Positions 35,614 to 44,995 of a stretch of DNA of 64,000 bases are shown here, piece after piece. Position 1 is the first letter of the stretch; each line of letters starts with the position of its first letter. The stretch covers positions 1-64,000 of the forward strand of contig NZ_FUXB01000009.1 in assembly GCF_900167345.1 (NCBI RefSeq). Reading direction: 5' to 3'. The translations under genes were made by a program, and so were the position numbers. The notes under the pieces were generated by a model. The model saw nothing but the letters and a program-made list of their open reading frames with translations. It was not told the DNA's origin and ran no database searches. This DNA is from Vibrio cincinnatiensis DSM 19608. GTDB lineage: Bacteria > Pseudomonadota > Gammaproteobacteria > Enterobacterales > Vibrionaceae.

Positions 35614-35888
35614 ATGGGGGGGATTGATTTAAATGATAAGAAAAACCATAAGGTTTTATAAATTATTTAAATAGTCCTTTACAGAGTGGGTTCTTTCATT
35701 GATAATGGCTTCGCTCTGTTGTTCAGAGTTATTAATGAAAAATAAAGTATAGTAAAACCCTCAGAATATCTTCGTCATTGTTGCAATCCTTAGTGTTTCC
35801 CTTAGCTTCATCGTCACATTCAATAATTCAAGCGCTCAGTGCATCGCATTTTTGCGGTATCTTATGAATTTTAAATTAAGGGACATCT
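35614..35888 (+). promoter_or_regulatory. Upstream region and probable long leader of the cold-shock gene
   Basis: 275 bp, no ORF. The A+T-rich DNA before the cold-shock ATG fits the long 5' untranslated leaders of cspA-type genes. RBS AAGGGA at 35877-35882. I could not identify a cold-box sequence. Confidence 0.4.
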
Positions 35889-36101
35889 ATGTCTAATAAA
35901 GCTACGGGTTTAGTTAAATGGTTTAACGAAGAGAAAGGCTTTGGCTTTTTAACTCAAGATAATGGCAAGGCGGACGTATTCGTTCATTTCCGTGCTATTG
36001 CTTCTGAAGGTTTTAAAACATTGACCGAAGGTCAAAAAGTTTCTTTTGATGTAGAGCAAGGCCAGAAAGGTCTTCAAGCTGCAAACGTTGTTGCTCTATA
36101 A
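35889..36101 (+). CDS. Cold-shock protein (CspA family)
   Basis: 70-aa OB-fold RNA chaperone. RNP1-like KGFGFLTQ and RNP2-like VFVHFRAI are intact, with the leading [10 protein letters not shown]. It melts RNA secondary structure at low temperature. It lies a short distance before rhlE, another cold-associated function, though not in an evident operon. A perfect hairpin follows. A second family member is at 62045-62254. Confidence 0.97.
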   Translation: MSNKATGLVKWFNEEKGFGFLTQDNGKADVFVHFRAIASEGFKTLTEGQKVSFDVEQGQKGLQAANVVAL

Positions 36102-36111
36102 TCGTATTTTA

Positions 36112-36141
36112 GAGTGTAAATAAAGAAGTTTATTTACACTC
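36112..36141 (+). terminator. Perfect 13-bp hairpin after the cold-shock gene
   Basis: GAGTGTAAATAAA-GAAG-TTTATTTACACTC, 11 bp after the stop. No U-run follows, so it may act as a stabilising 3' structure or a weak terminator. Confidence 0.6.
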
Positions 36142-36335
36142 GTATTCACTTATATAATTTTATTTATACTCACACCATAAAAATATTAAACATTTCTTAC
36201 ATCGACCACTGTGTTTTTGTCGTTACGTTCCTTATTTTCTTCGTTGCATTATTATAAATAGATTTATTGTTATTAACTGTTTTAGGACAATGTTTATTTT
36301 ATTGTTCTGAAATGCTTAAAAAGCTAAGGATGCTT

Positions 36336-36437
36336 ATGTCTCGTTCTATTGGTCGTAAACGGTTTTGGTTTCAACAACGATCACACCAAAACACAATGAA
36401 TAAAAGTAAAAAATTGAAGCTCATCAATGATTGTTAA
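36336..36437 (+). CDS. Possible 33-aa basic peptide
   Basis: ATG 36336 has AAGGA six nt upstream, a better RBS than most real genes here. The peptide (MSRSIGRKRFWFQQRSHQNT and 13 more) is very basic, with about ten Arg/Lys. Its stop overlaps the start of the next small ORF. Not recognised. Translation is plausible but unproven. Confidence 0.35.
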   Translation: MSRSIGRKRFWFQQRSHQNTMNKSKKLKLINDC

Positions 36438-36624
36438 TTTCTTTGTTAATCAACAGAGCTGGAGCTCGGATATCCATCAATTAAATAGCGATATATTGAC
36501 TCGGCATGTTTTAGTTAAGGCTCATGTCGATACCTCTGTGCGTTTTACTTATTGTGAACAGACACGCAAAGGAGAAATCAAAAATGAAAATAACCATTTA
36601 ATTGGACATTTCTCTGTTGACTAG
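36427..36624 (+). CDS. Hypothetical small protein, 65 aa
   Basis: Starts inside the last codons of the 33-aa ORF (ATG 36427, upstream stop at 36435-36437), which would allow coupled translation. No own Shine-Dalgarno. No signal peptide or motif; about half the residues are charged or polar. Not recognised. It could be real because it fills the csp-rhlE gap on the same strand. Confidence 0.4.
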   Translation: MIVNFFVNQQSWSSDIHQLNSDILTRHVLVKAHVDTSVRFTYCEQTRKGEIKNENNHLIGHFSVD

Positions 36625-36787
36625 TTCTACTCTTTTTACGTGATTCAGTCACCGCCTCTTCTTTGCGACACCCAGTTGTTTGGGTTGATTGACAATTAAC
36701 GGTTGCTCCCTGATCACAAAGGCCTCAAAATGGCCCACTTTGCGTAGTCATGCTACGTCGTTTATCTATTACTATTGAGAATCATAT
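36625..36787 (+). promoter_or_regulatory. Leader of rhlE
   Basis: Contains small hairpins ACCCA-GTTGT-TTGGGT (about 36670-36686) and CGTAG-TCATG-CTACG (about 36738-36752) before a TTGAGA ribosome-binding site. TTGACA occurs at about 36690, but no matching -10 was found. Confidence 0.35.
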
Positions 36788-38149
36788 ATGGGTTTTACCT
36801 CGCTGGGTCTTTCTGCACCAATCCTTAAAGCCATTCAAGAGAAAGGATACGATACACCTTCTCCTATCCAGCTGCAGGCCATTCCTGCGGTATTAGAAGG
36901 TAAAGATGTCATGGCGGCAGCTCAGACCGGGACAGGTAAAACGGCAGGTTTTACATTACCGATTCTTGAGCGTTTATCAAAAGGACCAAGGGTTCGTGGC
37001 AATCAAGTTCGTGCATTGATTTTAACACCCACCCGTGAATTGGCGGCACAGATCCAAGAAAATGTCTTTATTTATGGGCGTCATTTACCCCTGACCAGTG
37101 CTGTTGTGTTTGGTGGGGTGAAGATTAATCCGCAAATGTTGCGCTTACGCAAAGGGGCTGATGTACTGGTAGCAACCCCAGGGCGTTTGATGGATCTGTA
37201 TAATCAAAATGCAGTGAAATTTGATCAGTTAGAAGTGCTGGTGCTGGATGAAGCCGACCGTATGTTGGATATGGGCTTTATTCGTGATATTCGAAAAATA
37301 TTGCAATTATTGCCAGAAAAACGGCAGAACTTATTATTTTCAGCCACCTTTTCTGATGACATTCGTGAGTTAGCAAAAGGGTTGGTTAACCAACCGGTAG
37401 AAATTTCAGTTAGCCCGGCTAACTCTACGGCGAGAACGGTTGAACAATGTATTTATCCTGCGGATGTGAAAAAGAAAGCACCGATGCTGGTTAAATTAGT
37501 TAACGATGGTAATTGGCAGCAGGTTCTGGTGTTTATGCGCACAAAACATGGTGCAAATCGTCTTGCGACTTACCTGACTGAACAAGGGATCACGGCCGCG
37601 GCGATTCATGGAAATAAAAGCCAAGGAGCACGTACCAAAGCATTGGCCAACTTTAAATCTGGCGAAGTCCGAGTCTTAGTTGCGACGGATATTGCTGCTC
37701 GTGGGATAGATATTCCTCAACTGCCGCAAGTGGTGAACTTTGAACTGCCTAAAGTGGCAGAGGATTATGTGCATCGTATTGGGCGAACGGGCCGAGCGGG
37801 TGAAGTCGGAAAGGCCATTTCACTGGTTTGTGCGGTTGAAGTTCCAGAGCTGTTTGCGATTGAGCGTTTAATTCAAACGTTACTGCCGCGTATTACTCTG
37901 GCAGGTTTTGAGCCGATGAATGTCTTGCCAGAATCTAAGTTAGATACCCGTCCCATTAAGCCGAAAAAACCGAAAAAATCTAAAGCCGTTGTGGGGACGC
38001 CATCTGAAAATAACCCACAAGGGCAGGCGAAACGGACGAACTCGACAAGAGGTAACTTAACAAAGCGTGTGGCTGGGCGAGGAAACTCTCACCACAAACC
38101 TGCTGGTGCGAGAACATCCAATAGAACTTCGGGTCATAGACAAGCGTAG
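36788..38149 (+). CDS. rhlE: ATP-dependent RNA helicase RhlE
   Basis: A 453-aa DEAD-box helicase, almost the E. coli RhlE length, acting in ribosome assembly and mRNA decay. All motifs are canonical: [49 protein letters not shown] and HRIGRTGRA. The C-terminal 75 residues are a basic RNA-binding tail rich in Lys, Arg, Ser and Gly. A bidirectional terminator follows. Confidence 0.96.
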   Translation: MGFTSLGLSAPILKAIQEKGYDTPSPIQLQAIPAVLEGKDVMAAAQTGTGKTAGFTLPILERLSKGPRVRGNQVRALILTPTRELAAQIQENVFIYGRHLPLTSAVVFGGVKINPQMLRLRKGADVLVATPGRLMDLYNQNAVKFDQLEVLVLDEADRMLDMGFIRDIRKILQLLPEKRQNLLFSATFSDDIRELAKGLVNQPVEISVSPANSTARTVEQCIYPADVKKKAPMLVKLVNDGNWQQVLVFMRTKHGANRLATYLTEQGITAAAIHGNKSQGARTKALANFKSGEVRVLVATDIAARGIDIPQLPQVVNFELPKVAEDYVHRIGRTGRAGEVGKAISLVCAVEVPELFAIERLIQTLLPRITLAGFEPMNVLPESKLDTRPIKPKKPKKSKAVVGTPSENNPQGQAKRTNSTRGNLTKRVAGRGNSHHKPAGARTSNRTSGHRQA

Positions 38150-38184
38150 CCAACGAACTAACTTTTCAGGTTGAATCCATGTAG

Positions 38185-38225
38185 AAAAACCGCACTCGTG
38201 TGATAAAACACGAGCGCGGTTTTTC
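38185..38225. terminator. Bidirectional terminator between rhlE and the NupC gene
   Basis: AAAAACCGC-ACTCGTG and CACGAG-C-GCGGTTTTT form a long G+C-rich stem with A- and T-runs on both flanks. It serves both convergent genes. Confidence 0.92.
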
Positions 38226-38238
38226 TTTCTCGAGATAT

Positions 38239-39447
38239 TTATAAAGAGATAAAAAGCCCGGCTAGGCAAGCACTCATCAGGTTGGCTAAGGTGCCAGCAA
38301 TGACTGCTTTAATTCCCAAGTTTGCTACTTCAGCACGGCGCTCTGGGGCCATGACGCCAATTGAACCGAGTTGAATGGCGATAGAGCCGATATTAGCAAA
38401 TCCGCAAAGCGCAAAAGTAATCACCACTTGGCTATAGTCCGATAATGCATCTTTATGCTGAATAAAGTCGATAAAAGCGACGAATTCATTCATGACTACT
38501 TTTTGACCGATGTATGCTCCAGCTTGTACCATTTCATGGGTTGGAATCCCTAATATCCAAGCTAAAGGCGCAAATAGGTAGCCCAGCAATAGCTGTAAGG
38601 TGATCCCTTGTAGGCCAAACAGGTGGGCAAAGTTTTCTAAGCCAGTATTCAGCATGGCAATGACACTGACGAAAGCTATTAACATAGTACCGACCGCGAC
38701 CGCCACTTTCATTCCATTCATGGCTCCGCTTGCTAGCGCATCAATAACGTTACTTTGTTCACTCCTTTCAATATGAATTTTCTCTTGATCGCAAGGGACT
38801 TTGCTTTCAGGGACAATAATTTTGGCCATCAATAAACTACCGGGGGCTGCCATGAAACTTGCGGCAATCAGGTATTTAAGCTCAATCCCTAATCCGGCAT
38901 AACCGCCTAAGACACTTCCTGCAACCGACGCCATTCCACCTGTCATGACCGCAAAAAGTTCGGAGCGAGTAAGATGAGGCAAGAATGGACGAACCAAGAG
39001 AGGGGATTCCCCTTGTGATAAGAAAATATTTCCTGTTGCAACCAAAGATTCCGCTTTACTTGTCCCTAAGAAGCGTTGGATCGCTCCACCTAAGATAGCG
39101 ATCACTTTTTGCATGATACCTAAGTAATAAAGGGCTGAAATGATGGCACTAAAAAAGATGATGATCGGTAACACGCGTATGGCAAAAATAAAATCATGGT
39201 TAGCTAAGTCACCAAATAGAAAGGTAATTCCTATATTGGCGAATCCAAGTAAACTGGCTACCCCTTGGCTTAATGCCCCTAGAGCCGTTTGCCCCCAAGG
39301 TAAATAAAGAACCAGTGCAGCAAATCCGACCTGAAGAAATAAAGCACGTAAAACCGTTTTCCCGTTGATGAGATGTCGCTGCTCAGAAAGTAGATAGGCT
39401 AAAGCAAGCAGAACACTCATGCCCATCAGGCTAAAGATAATCGTCAT
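38239..39447 (-). CDS. NupC-family Na+/H+-coupled nucleoside transporter
   Basis: 402 aa from ATG 39447 (MTIIFSLMGMSVLL); a TTG at 39489 opens the frame but is unlikely. A concentrative nucleoside transporter with about ten membrane segments and the family blocks GNIFLSQGESPLLVRPFL, LTRSELFAVMTGGMASVAGSV and FALCGFANIGSIAIQLG. It imports pyrimidine or purine nucleosides. A good CRP site lies about 250 bp upstream, fitting catabolite control. Confidence 0.95.
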   Translation of the reverse strand: MTIIFSLMGMSVLLALAYLLSEQRHLINGKTVLRALFLQVGFAALVLYLPWGQTALGALSQGVASLLGFANIGITFLFGDLANHDFIFAIRVLPIIIFFSAIISALYYLGIMQKVIAILGGAIQRFLGTSKAESLVATGNIFLSQGESPLLVRPFLPHLTRSELFAVMTGGMASVAGSVLGGYAGLGIELKYLIAASFMAAPGSLLMAKIIVPESKVPCDQEKIHIERSEQSNVIDALASGAMNGMKVAVAVGTMLIAFVSVIAMLNTGLENFAHLFGLQGITLQLLLGYLFAPLAWILGIPTHEMVQAGAYIGQKVVMNEFVAFIDFIQHKDALSDYSQVVITFALCGFANIGSIAIQLGSIGVMAPERRAEVANLGIKAVIAGTLANLMSACLAGLFISL

Positions 39448-39692
39448 AATGATTTTGTGTTGTATTGAAGGTGGATGGAGCACTGGCAAGGGAGCAGAAC
39501 AGAGTAAGGGCAGTGACTCACCACGAGGGGTTGAAGCGGTTGCCTTGATAGTAGGAATAATCGGTTCATAGAGAGCACCTTTACAAGCAAAGTTTGTGAG
39601 CCGGACCTATCCTAGGGTCATCACACTTCCATATGACAGCTTGTATTGGTGAGTTTAGAGACGCACCGAGCGCGGAGTATAACGACATGGGA

Positions 39693-39708
39693 GGTGATTT
39701 TCATCACA
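39693..39708. promoter_or_regulatory. CRP-binding site
   Basis: GGTGA-TTTTCA-TCACA matches the consensus TGTGA-N6-TCACA at 9 of 10 positions. It belongs to the minus-strand NupC-type gene promoter. Confidence 0.78.
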
Positions 39709-39746
39709 TTTATTCATGCTTGTTATCTTTACCGCGTTGATGAAAA

Positions 39747-39775
39747 GACATGGCAATAGAAAATATTGCCATGTC
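39747..39775 (-). terminator. Terminator of ydhR
   Basis: GACATGGCAATA and TATTGCCATGTC form a perfect 12-bp stem with a 5-nt loop, followed by TTTTC on the minus strand. Confidence 0.8.
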
Positions 39776-39812
39776 CAGAGTGAGCTAACGTGGTTTTCGT
39801 TGACAAACGGCG

Positions 39813-40118
39813 TTATTGAGTGACAGGTGCTTGATTAATTTGGCTAAGTGGAAGGTTTACATCAAAAATGATGCCCCGGATATTGGTGATACCCATGGCG
39901 GAAAGTCGTGCAGAATGCATGGCTAAGTAGGTTTCAGCACTGTGTTGATCTTCAAATAGATAGATGCCACCGGCTATTTTATTTTGTTTGTTTTCTGTCC
40001 AAATTTTCCAAATAACCCCTTGTTCATGATTAATCGATTTGGCTAGTTCGGCCAGAGCCGTTGCCATTTCTTCACCAAATGGGCCTGTAAAATCAAAGTC
40101 GACTTGGAGTAATTTCAT
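39813..40118 (-). CDS. ydhR: YdhR-family monooxygenase
   Basis: 101 aa, the E. coli YdhR length. The characteristic FTGPFGEEMA, WKIWTENKQNKIAGGIYLF and FDVNLPLSQINQAPV are conserved. It is a dimeric alpha+beta barrel protein, proposed to oxidise aromatic or quinone compounds without a metal or flavin; the physiological substrate is not established. It is a single gene. Confidence 0.93.
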   Translation of the reverse strand: MKLLQVDFDFTGPFGEEMATALAELAKSINHEQGVIWKIWTENKQNKIAGGIYLFEDQHSAETYLAMHSARLSAMGITNIRGIIFDVNLPLSQINQAPVTQ

Positions 40119-40480
40119 TTGAATAGTTCCTTAGGCTAAATGTATGTACGATGTTTAAATGTTTTATTTTTGTTAAAATATTTATGTTTTTTAATCAGTT
40201 TACTTTATTATCAATCGTATTTAGAGGTGAAAGAGAGACCTCGGATTGATGAGCGAAGCTCCATTATCGCTGATAAGTTTTATATTAATATCGACTGGAT
40301 CGTACTGTAAAAAATAATTATTCAAAAATATGGAATGATTTAAATAAAGTCTTCTTCATGTGGTTAATGATAAGTATCAGTAATATTAGGTGGTTTATTA
40401 TTTATATTTCGGATGTTGTGATGCCGCAATGATATGAATTTAAATTCAAGGATAACCGTATCGTAAAAGGAGTTCGGGTT
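40119..40480. other. Intergenic region before astB
   Basis: 362 bp, A+T-rich, no ORF. The ribosome-binding AAAGGAG for astB is at about 40466-40472. I found no sigma-54 GG-N10-GC element, although arginine catabolism is NtrC/sigma-54 controlled in E. coli. Confidence 0.4.
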
Positions 40481-41830
40481 ATGTCTACTTATGAAGTCAA
40501 TTTTGATGGTCTGGTTGGGCTTACTCATAATTATGCAGGGTTATCGTTAGGTAACATGGCTTCAACTTCAAATAAACATTCATTAGCTAACCCTCAGCTT
40601 GCGGCTTTGCAGGGGCTGAATAAAATGAAGGCCCTTGCCGATATGGGGTTTACGCAAGGAGTGCTTCCTCCACAAGAAAGGCCATGTATCAACAGTTTGC
40701 GTTTACTGGGTTTTTCTGGACGTGATGAACATATTCTGTCCCAAGTCGCAAAAAAAGCCCCATACCTTTTAGCGAATGTCAGTTCTGCGTCTTCCATGTG
40801 GGTTGCAAATGCTGCAACTGTCTCACCTTCTGCGGATACACGGGATAATAAAGTTCATTTTACGGTAGCCAATCTCAATAATAAATTTCATCGCTCTATA
40901 GAAGCAGAAACAACAGGACGAGCCTTAAAAGCGACCTTTCCTTCATCGGATCATTTTGTGCACCATGCTGCTTTACCTTCGCAGGCGCAGTTTGGTGATG
41001 AAGGGGCGGCCAATCATAATCGTTTGTGTGCGGATCATGGAACATCGGGCGTTGAAGTTTTTGTGTACGGACGACAAGCATGGGGGGGAAGTGAGGAACC
41101 GAAGCATTTTCCTGCTCGTCAGACCCGAGAAGCGAGTGAAGCGATTGCTCGTTTACACCAATTGTCTGAGGAACAGTGTGTATTTGTGCAGCAAAATCCC
41201 ACAGTGATTGATCAAGGTGTGTTTCATAACGATGTGATAGCCGTAAGCAATGGTCCAGTACTTTTTCATCATCAGCATGCTTTTCTTGACTCATCGAGTG
41301 CCTTTGATCATATTCGCCGCCGATTGAGTCTGTTTGAATGTGAATTTCTCCCCATTACCGTGCCAAATGATGCCGTGTCGGTCGAAGAGGCCGTCTCTAC
41401 CTATCTGTTCAATAGTCAGTTATTGAGTAAAGTGGATGGAAAAATGCTCATGATTGTCCCAGAAGAGTGCCGGAAAAATGTCAGAGTTTGGACTTATTTA
41501 AATCACTTAATGGAGAGTGGTGGGCCGATTAATGAAGTGAAGGTGTTTGATTTGCGAGAAAGCATGGCGAATGGTGGAGGCCCTGCTTGTTTACGGCTTC
41601 GGGTGGTGTTGAATCCATCAGAACTCAAAGCAACCAATCCAAACGCTTTGCTGGATGATCATCTTTATCACTTGCTCACTGGTTGGGTAAAAAAACATTA
41701 TCGAGATAGGTTAGGGGAGTCTGATCTGGCGGATCCTTCATTACTTAATGAGAATCGTACGGCTTTGGATGAATTAACCCAAATAATGAAATTAGGTTCC
41801 ATTTATCCATTTCAGCGAGTGTCATCATAA
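40481..41830 (+). CDS. astB: N-succinylarginine dihydrolase
   Basis: Second step of the arginine succinyltransferase pathway: N2-succinylarginine to N2-succinylornithine, CO2 and two ammonia. 449 aa, as in E. coli. The catalytic triad regions are intact: Glu in [12 protein letters not shown], His in [12 protein letters not shown] and Cys in [11 protein letters not shown]. The first residues [18 protein letters not shown] are typical. It stands alone; astA, astC, astD and astE are not in this window, so the pathway must be encoded elsewhere. Confidence 0.97.
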   Translation: MSTYEVNFDGLVGLTHNYAGLSLGNMASTSNKHSLANPQLAALQGLNKMKALADMGFTQGVLPPQERPCINSLRLLGFSGRDEHILSQVAKKAPYLLANVSSASSMWVANAATVSPSADTRDNKVHFTVANLNNKFHRSIEAETTGRALKATFPSSDHFVHHAALPSQAQFGDEGAANHNRLCADHGTSGVEVFVYGRQAWGGSEEPKHFPARQTREASEAIARLHQLSEEQCVFVQQNPTVIDQGVFHNDVIAVSNGPVLFHHQHAFLDSSSAFDHIRRRLSLFECEFLPITVPNDAVSVEEAVSTYLFNSQLLSKVDGKMLMIVPEECRKNVRVWTYLNHLMESGGPINEVKVFDLRESMANGGGPACLRLRVVLNPSELKATNPNALLDDHLYHLLTGWVKKHYRDRLGESDLADPSLLNENRTALDELTQIMKLGSIYPFQRVSS

Positions 41831-42063
41831 CGTGGATTGCCAGAGGAAGTTATTCTTGTCTCACTATTGATAATTTTAACAATTTAACCCATGAGGGGGA
41901 ACATAAAATGGAAACAACCTCTCAAAAATGTTGCTTTGCTCTAAGATAAATAAACTCTTTTCTATGATTTGCGGCGCAGTTAACAGAGAGGTTGAGAAGC
42001 AATTGAGGCAATGAAATGAATTATCTAGTTTTAATTTAAGATCACTAGCTTTAGGCCTCTGCT
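41831..42063. other. Intergenic region with separated inverted repeat
   Basis: 233 bp. CAACCTCTC (41915-41923) and GAGAGGTTG (41986-41994) are perfect complements 62 bp apart. There is no T-run. It may be an extended hairpin behind astB or in the leader of the following gene. Confidence 0.4.
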
Positions 42064-44169
42064 ATGCTTTCTCGAACACTATCTAAACCACTGTCAGCTT
42101 GCCGAAATTACCGCATGTTAGTGGATGTCATGTTTCCTTTCTTACAGCAGCAGCTCTCACCGAAAGCCATGGTGATCTTTCATGCTCCCTATGCAAGCCA
42201 TCATCCTGAATGTTTATTTAAATCAGGGCAGCCTTTTGCGTTAATACACTACCCAGATGCTTTTTGGGCCTGGGCGGCACACTTTGATTCATCGGACTCA
42301 TTACTTCCTTTTACAAGCCACGTTGATGGGTGGAATGGCGACCTCATTATGGAAGGGGATGCGTATTTATTTATTTTAGACAGTCATAGTGATCGGCGTT
42401 TGTACTTGGTGTTAGAAGGCGTCAGTGAGTTTCAGGTTGATAAATTGATGGTATCTGGAGAGTTAGAGTGGTTACATCTGTTGGCTGCGCGTTGGCAGTG
42501 TATTAGAGCTGAAACTGATGCTGCTGCAGAGTTTAAACTTCGTGATCGACGAGAAGCTAAGTATCGAGATGAAATTACTTCACGAGGAGAGTTCATCGAC
42601 AATATGAAGCGGGTTCATCAGCTTGCCGTTCAGCTATCAAATCCGGAAAGCTTAGATGCACTGCATCGGGCTTCTGTTGAAGCGGTGAGAGATCAACTTG
42701 GTTTTGATCGGGTGGCTTTTTTCTTATTGGATATGAAGAAGAGTTGCTTTAATGGCACCTATGGTACGAATGAACAAGGGGAAACGAGCAGTGAGCACCA
42801 TATCCAATATGACTTACACCAATTAGACCCTAGGTATATTGAAGCCATTTCAGATGGGCATTCTACGCTTGTGATTGTGGATGATGCGCCGCTTTATACC
42901 GATGGAGAAGTGGTCGGGCAAGGTTGGAATGGGATGTTACTACTTCGTGATGGTGGAGCGGTGTTTGGGTGGATAGCGATGGATAATTTTTTACATCGCC
43001 AGCCAATTTGTGATTATCAAAAACAGATGTTGGAATCCTTTGCTTCTTTACTGGCTCAGATATACCTTCGTAAACGACAAGAGCAGAATATGCGTTTGTT
43101 ACACGCCAGTATGGTGGAATTGTCTCGGTGTTTAACGGTGAGTGATGTGTGCAAAACTGCCGTTGCCTTTGCCATTAAACGCATGGGTATTGATCGAATG
43201 GCGGTGTTTTTAACCGATGAAACCTGTCGAACACTACAGGGGACATGGGGGACGGATATTCAGGGAAATATTGTGGATGAAGGCTATTTTCAAACATCGA
43301 CCTTAGATAATGAGATGGTATTTTTAGCCAAAGCTTCCCCGAATGAAGTGGTCTTTAAAGAATCTGCCCCTATTTATCATGATGGTCATATGGTCGGTTT
43401 TGGCTGGACAGCTATGACCATGCTGACAGAGAACCATCTACCTCTTGCTTTTATTTCGGTTGATAATCTGATTCGACGCTCTCCACTTACCTCGCAGTTA
43501 AGAGAAGTCATTCGTATGTTTGCCTCTAACCTCACAGAAGTGCTGATGCGAGCCAAAGCACAGCAAGCGATCAATGAATTAAATGCCAACCTTGAGCGGG
43601 AGATCTATAACCGTACTCGAGAGTTGCATAAAGCGAATGAAAAGTTAGATCGATTAGTCAAAATGGATCCTTTAACGCGGTTAGGAAATCGACGAATGTT
43701 GACACATCTGCTGGAGCAGATCTGTGAAGAGTATGATCCTCAACCTGTCGACTATGGCGTTATTCTACTGGATATTGATCACTTTGGTTTATTCAATAAC
43801 CATTATGGTCATTTAGAAGGTGATATTGCACTGATGCGTATTGGTAAAATTTTAAGCCAACATACTCAATCAGAAGGAGAGCAATTTTGTCGTATTGGGG
43901 GAGAAGAGTTTGTGTTATTACTGGTAGGGCATACGGCGCAAAAGGTGTATGAACTGGCAGAAAGTATTCGTGCTACAGTTGAGCTTGAAAATATTCCCCA
44001 TCATGCTAGTCCGCATACACAATGGTTAACGATTTCAGTCGGGTATTGTGTCGCTAACTTTCCAGCCAGTGAAATTCAATTTGAACGTATGTACGCTCAA
44101 GCAGATAAAGCGCTTTATCAAGCAAAGCACCAAGGGCGTAATAGGGTGGTGGGGGGTGAGCTTATCTGA
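42064..44169 (+). CDS. GAF-GAF-GGDEF diguanylate cyclase
   Basis: 701 aa, cytoplasmic, no membrane segment. An N-terminal unknown domain (about 1-150), two GAF-like sensor repeats (about 180-345 and 350-505), a short coiled coil (about 505-540), then GGDEF (about 540-700). The two GAF domains are alike: both show GFDRVAFFLLD / GIDRMAVFLTD and GTYGTNEQGE / GTWGTDIQGN, so an internal duplication is likely. The active site is GGEEF (612-616), still competent for c-di-GMP synthesis. The RxxD inhibition site is absent (SEGE aligned). Confidence 0.94.
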   Translation: MLSRTLSKPLSACRNYRMLVDVMFPFLQQQLSPKAMVIFHAPYASHHPECLFKSGQPFALIHYPDAFWAWAAHFDSSDSLLPFTSHVDGWNGDLIMEGDAYLFILDSHSDRRLYLVLEGVSEFQVDKLMVSGELEWLHLLAARWQCIRAETDAAAEFKLRDRREAKYRDEITSRGEFIDNMKRVHQLAVQLSNPESLDALHRASVEAVRDQLGFDRVAFFLLDMKKSCFNGTYGTNEQGETSSEHHIQYDLHQLDPRYIEAISDGHSTLVIVDDAPLYTDGEVVGQGWNGMLLLRDGGAVFGWIAMDNFLHRQPICDYQKQMLESFASLLAQIYLRKRQEQNMRLLHASMVELSRCLTVSDVCKTAVAFAIKRMGIDRMAVFLTDETCRTLQGTWGTDIQGNIVDEGYFQTSTLDNEMVFLAKASPNEVVFKESAPIYHDGHMVGFGWTAMTMLTENHLPLAFISVDNLIRRSPLTSQLREVIRMFASNLTEVLMRAKAQQAINELNANLEREIYNRTRELHKANEKLDRLVKMDPLTRLGNRRMLTHLLEQICEEYDPQPVDYGVILLDIDHFGLFNNHYGHLEGDIALMRIGKILSQHTQSEGEQFCRIGGEEFVLLLVGHTAQKVYELAESIRATVELENIPHHASPHTQWLTISVGYCVANFPASEIQFERMYAQADKALYQAKHQGRNRVVGGELI

Positions 44170-44227
44170 TCACCATTCCGAGCCTGGGTTTTTATCATCC
44201 TTCGCCACCCATCGATTCGATAACCCA

Positions 44228-44959
44228 TCAATCTGATAAATAATATTCAACCGTCGAGACTACCCGAATTTTTTTAATGTAAGGCGTGTTGTTATCTCGA
44301 TCGGTAATCGAAAACTGCCCTTGTGAAGCTCGCTTAATTTTACCCAGTTGGCTTTGCGAGTCTTTAGCGAATTTAAGAGCGACTTCACGAGCTTGTTTGG
44401 TGGCTTCTTCAATCATATCGGGCTTGATATCATTTAACCGTGAGAAGAAATACTCGACCCGGTTACTATAACCGTCTTGATTAAATACAATGCCTTGTTT
44501 GCCTAATTGACCGATTTGACTGATCGCTTGCCGAACCCGATCAACGTGACTGCTATAGACGGTTAAGGTTTGTGTCGCTAGGTAACGGTATTCGACTTGA
44601 GCATCGCTACCATATTGTTGGGCTTTTTTATCAATGACAGCGGGGGATGAGAAAGAAATCGCCTCTTCTTCAATCCCTTGCTTAGCAAGAAACGTGATGA
44701 CCTGCTGGCTTTGTTGATCTAGTGTCGTAAAGAGTGTCGGTAAGTCATTATCGGCTAAGGTAAATTGAATCGGCCAAATGACCGTATCAGCCATGACTTC
44801 GCGCTCTGATAATCCTTTTACGGTAACAATACGCTCATATTCTTTAAATTTAATTGCGGTTTGTTGGAAGAAAAAGCCCAATATGCCGAGTCCGATAACT
44901 AAACTTAAACCGAGTATCCCGGCCATGGGGATGAGAGTGTGTTGACGATCTGTAGACAT
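44228..44959 (-). CDS. SIMPL-domain (DUF541) membrane-anchored protein
   Basis: 243 aa: one N-terminal TM (about 11-32), then a periplasmic SIMPL domain beginning ERIVTVKGLSEREVMADTV and ending IRVVSTVEY. Related proteins are linked to oxidative or envelope stress, but the function is unknown. AAGGAAAA precedes the ATG. It follows batD by 36 bp on the same strand, so it may be the last gene of the moxR-bat operon. Confidence 0.88.
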   Translation of the reverse strand: MSTDRQHTLIPMAGILGLSLVIGLGILGFFFQQTAIKFKEYERIVTVKGLSEREVMADTVIWPIQFTLADNDLPTLFTTLDQQSQQVITFLAKQGIEEEAISFSSPAVIDKKAQQYGSDAQVEYRYLATQTLTVYSSHVDRVRQAISQIGQLGKQGIVFNQDGYSNRVEYFFSRLNDIKPDMIEEATKQAREVALKFAKDSQSQLGKIKRASQGQFSITDRDNNTPYIKKIRVVSTVEYYLSD

Positions 44960-44995
44960 GATCTTTTCCTTATTTTCTACCCATAGTGGGCTGGC

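Larger units (their letters stand above)
39448..39812. promoter_or_regulatory. NupC upstream region
   Basis: 365 bp with no gene. It holds the CRP site (39693-39708) and the terminator of ydhR (39747-39775). The left part, nearest the transporter, presumably is its 5' leader. Confidence 0.5.
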
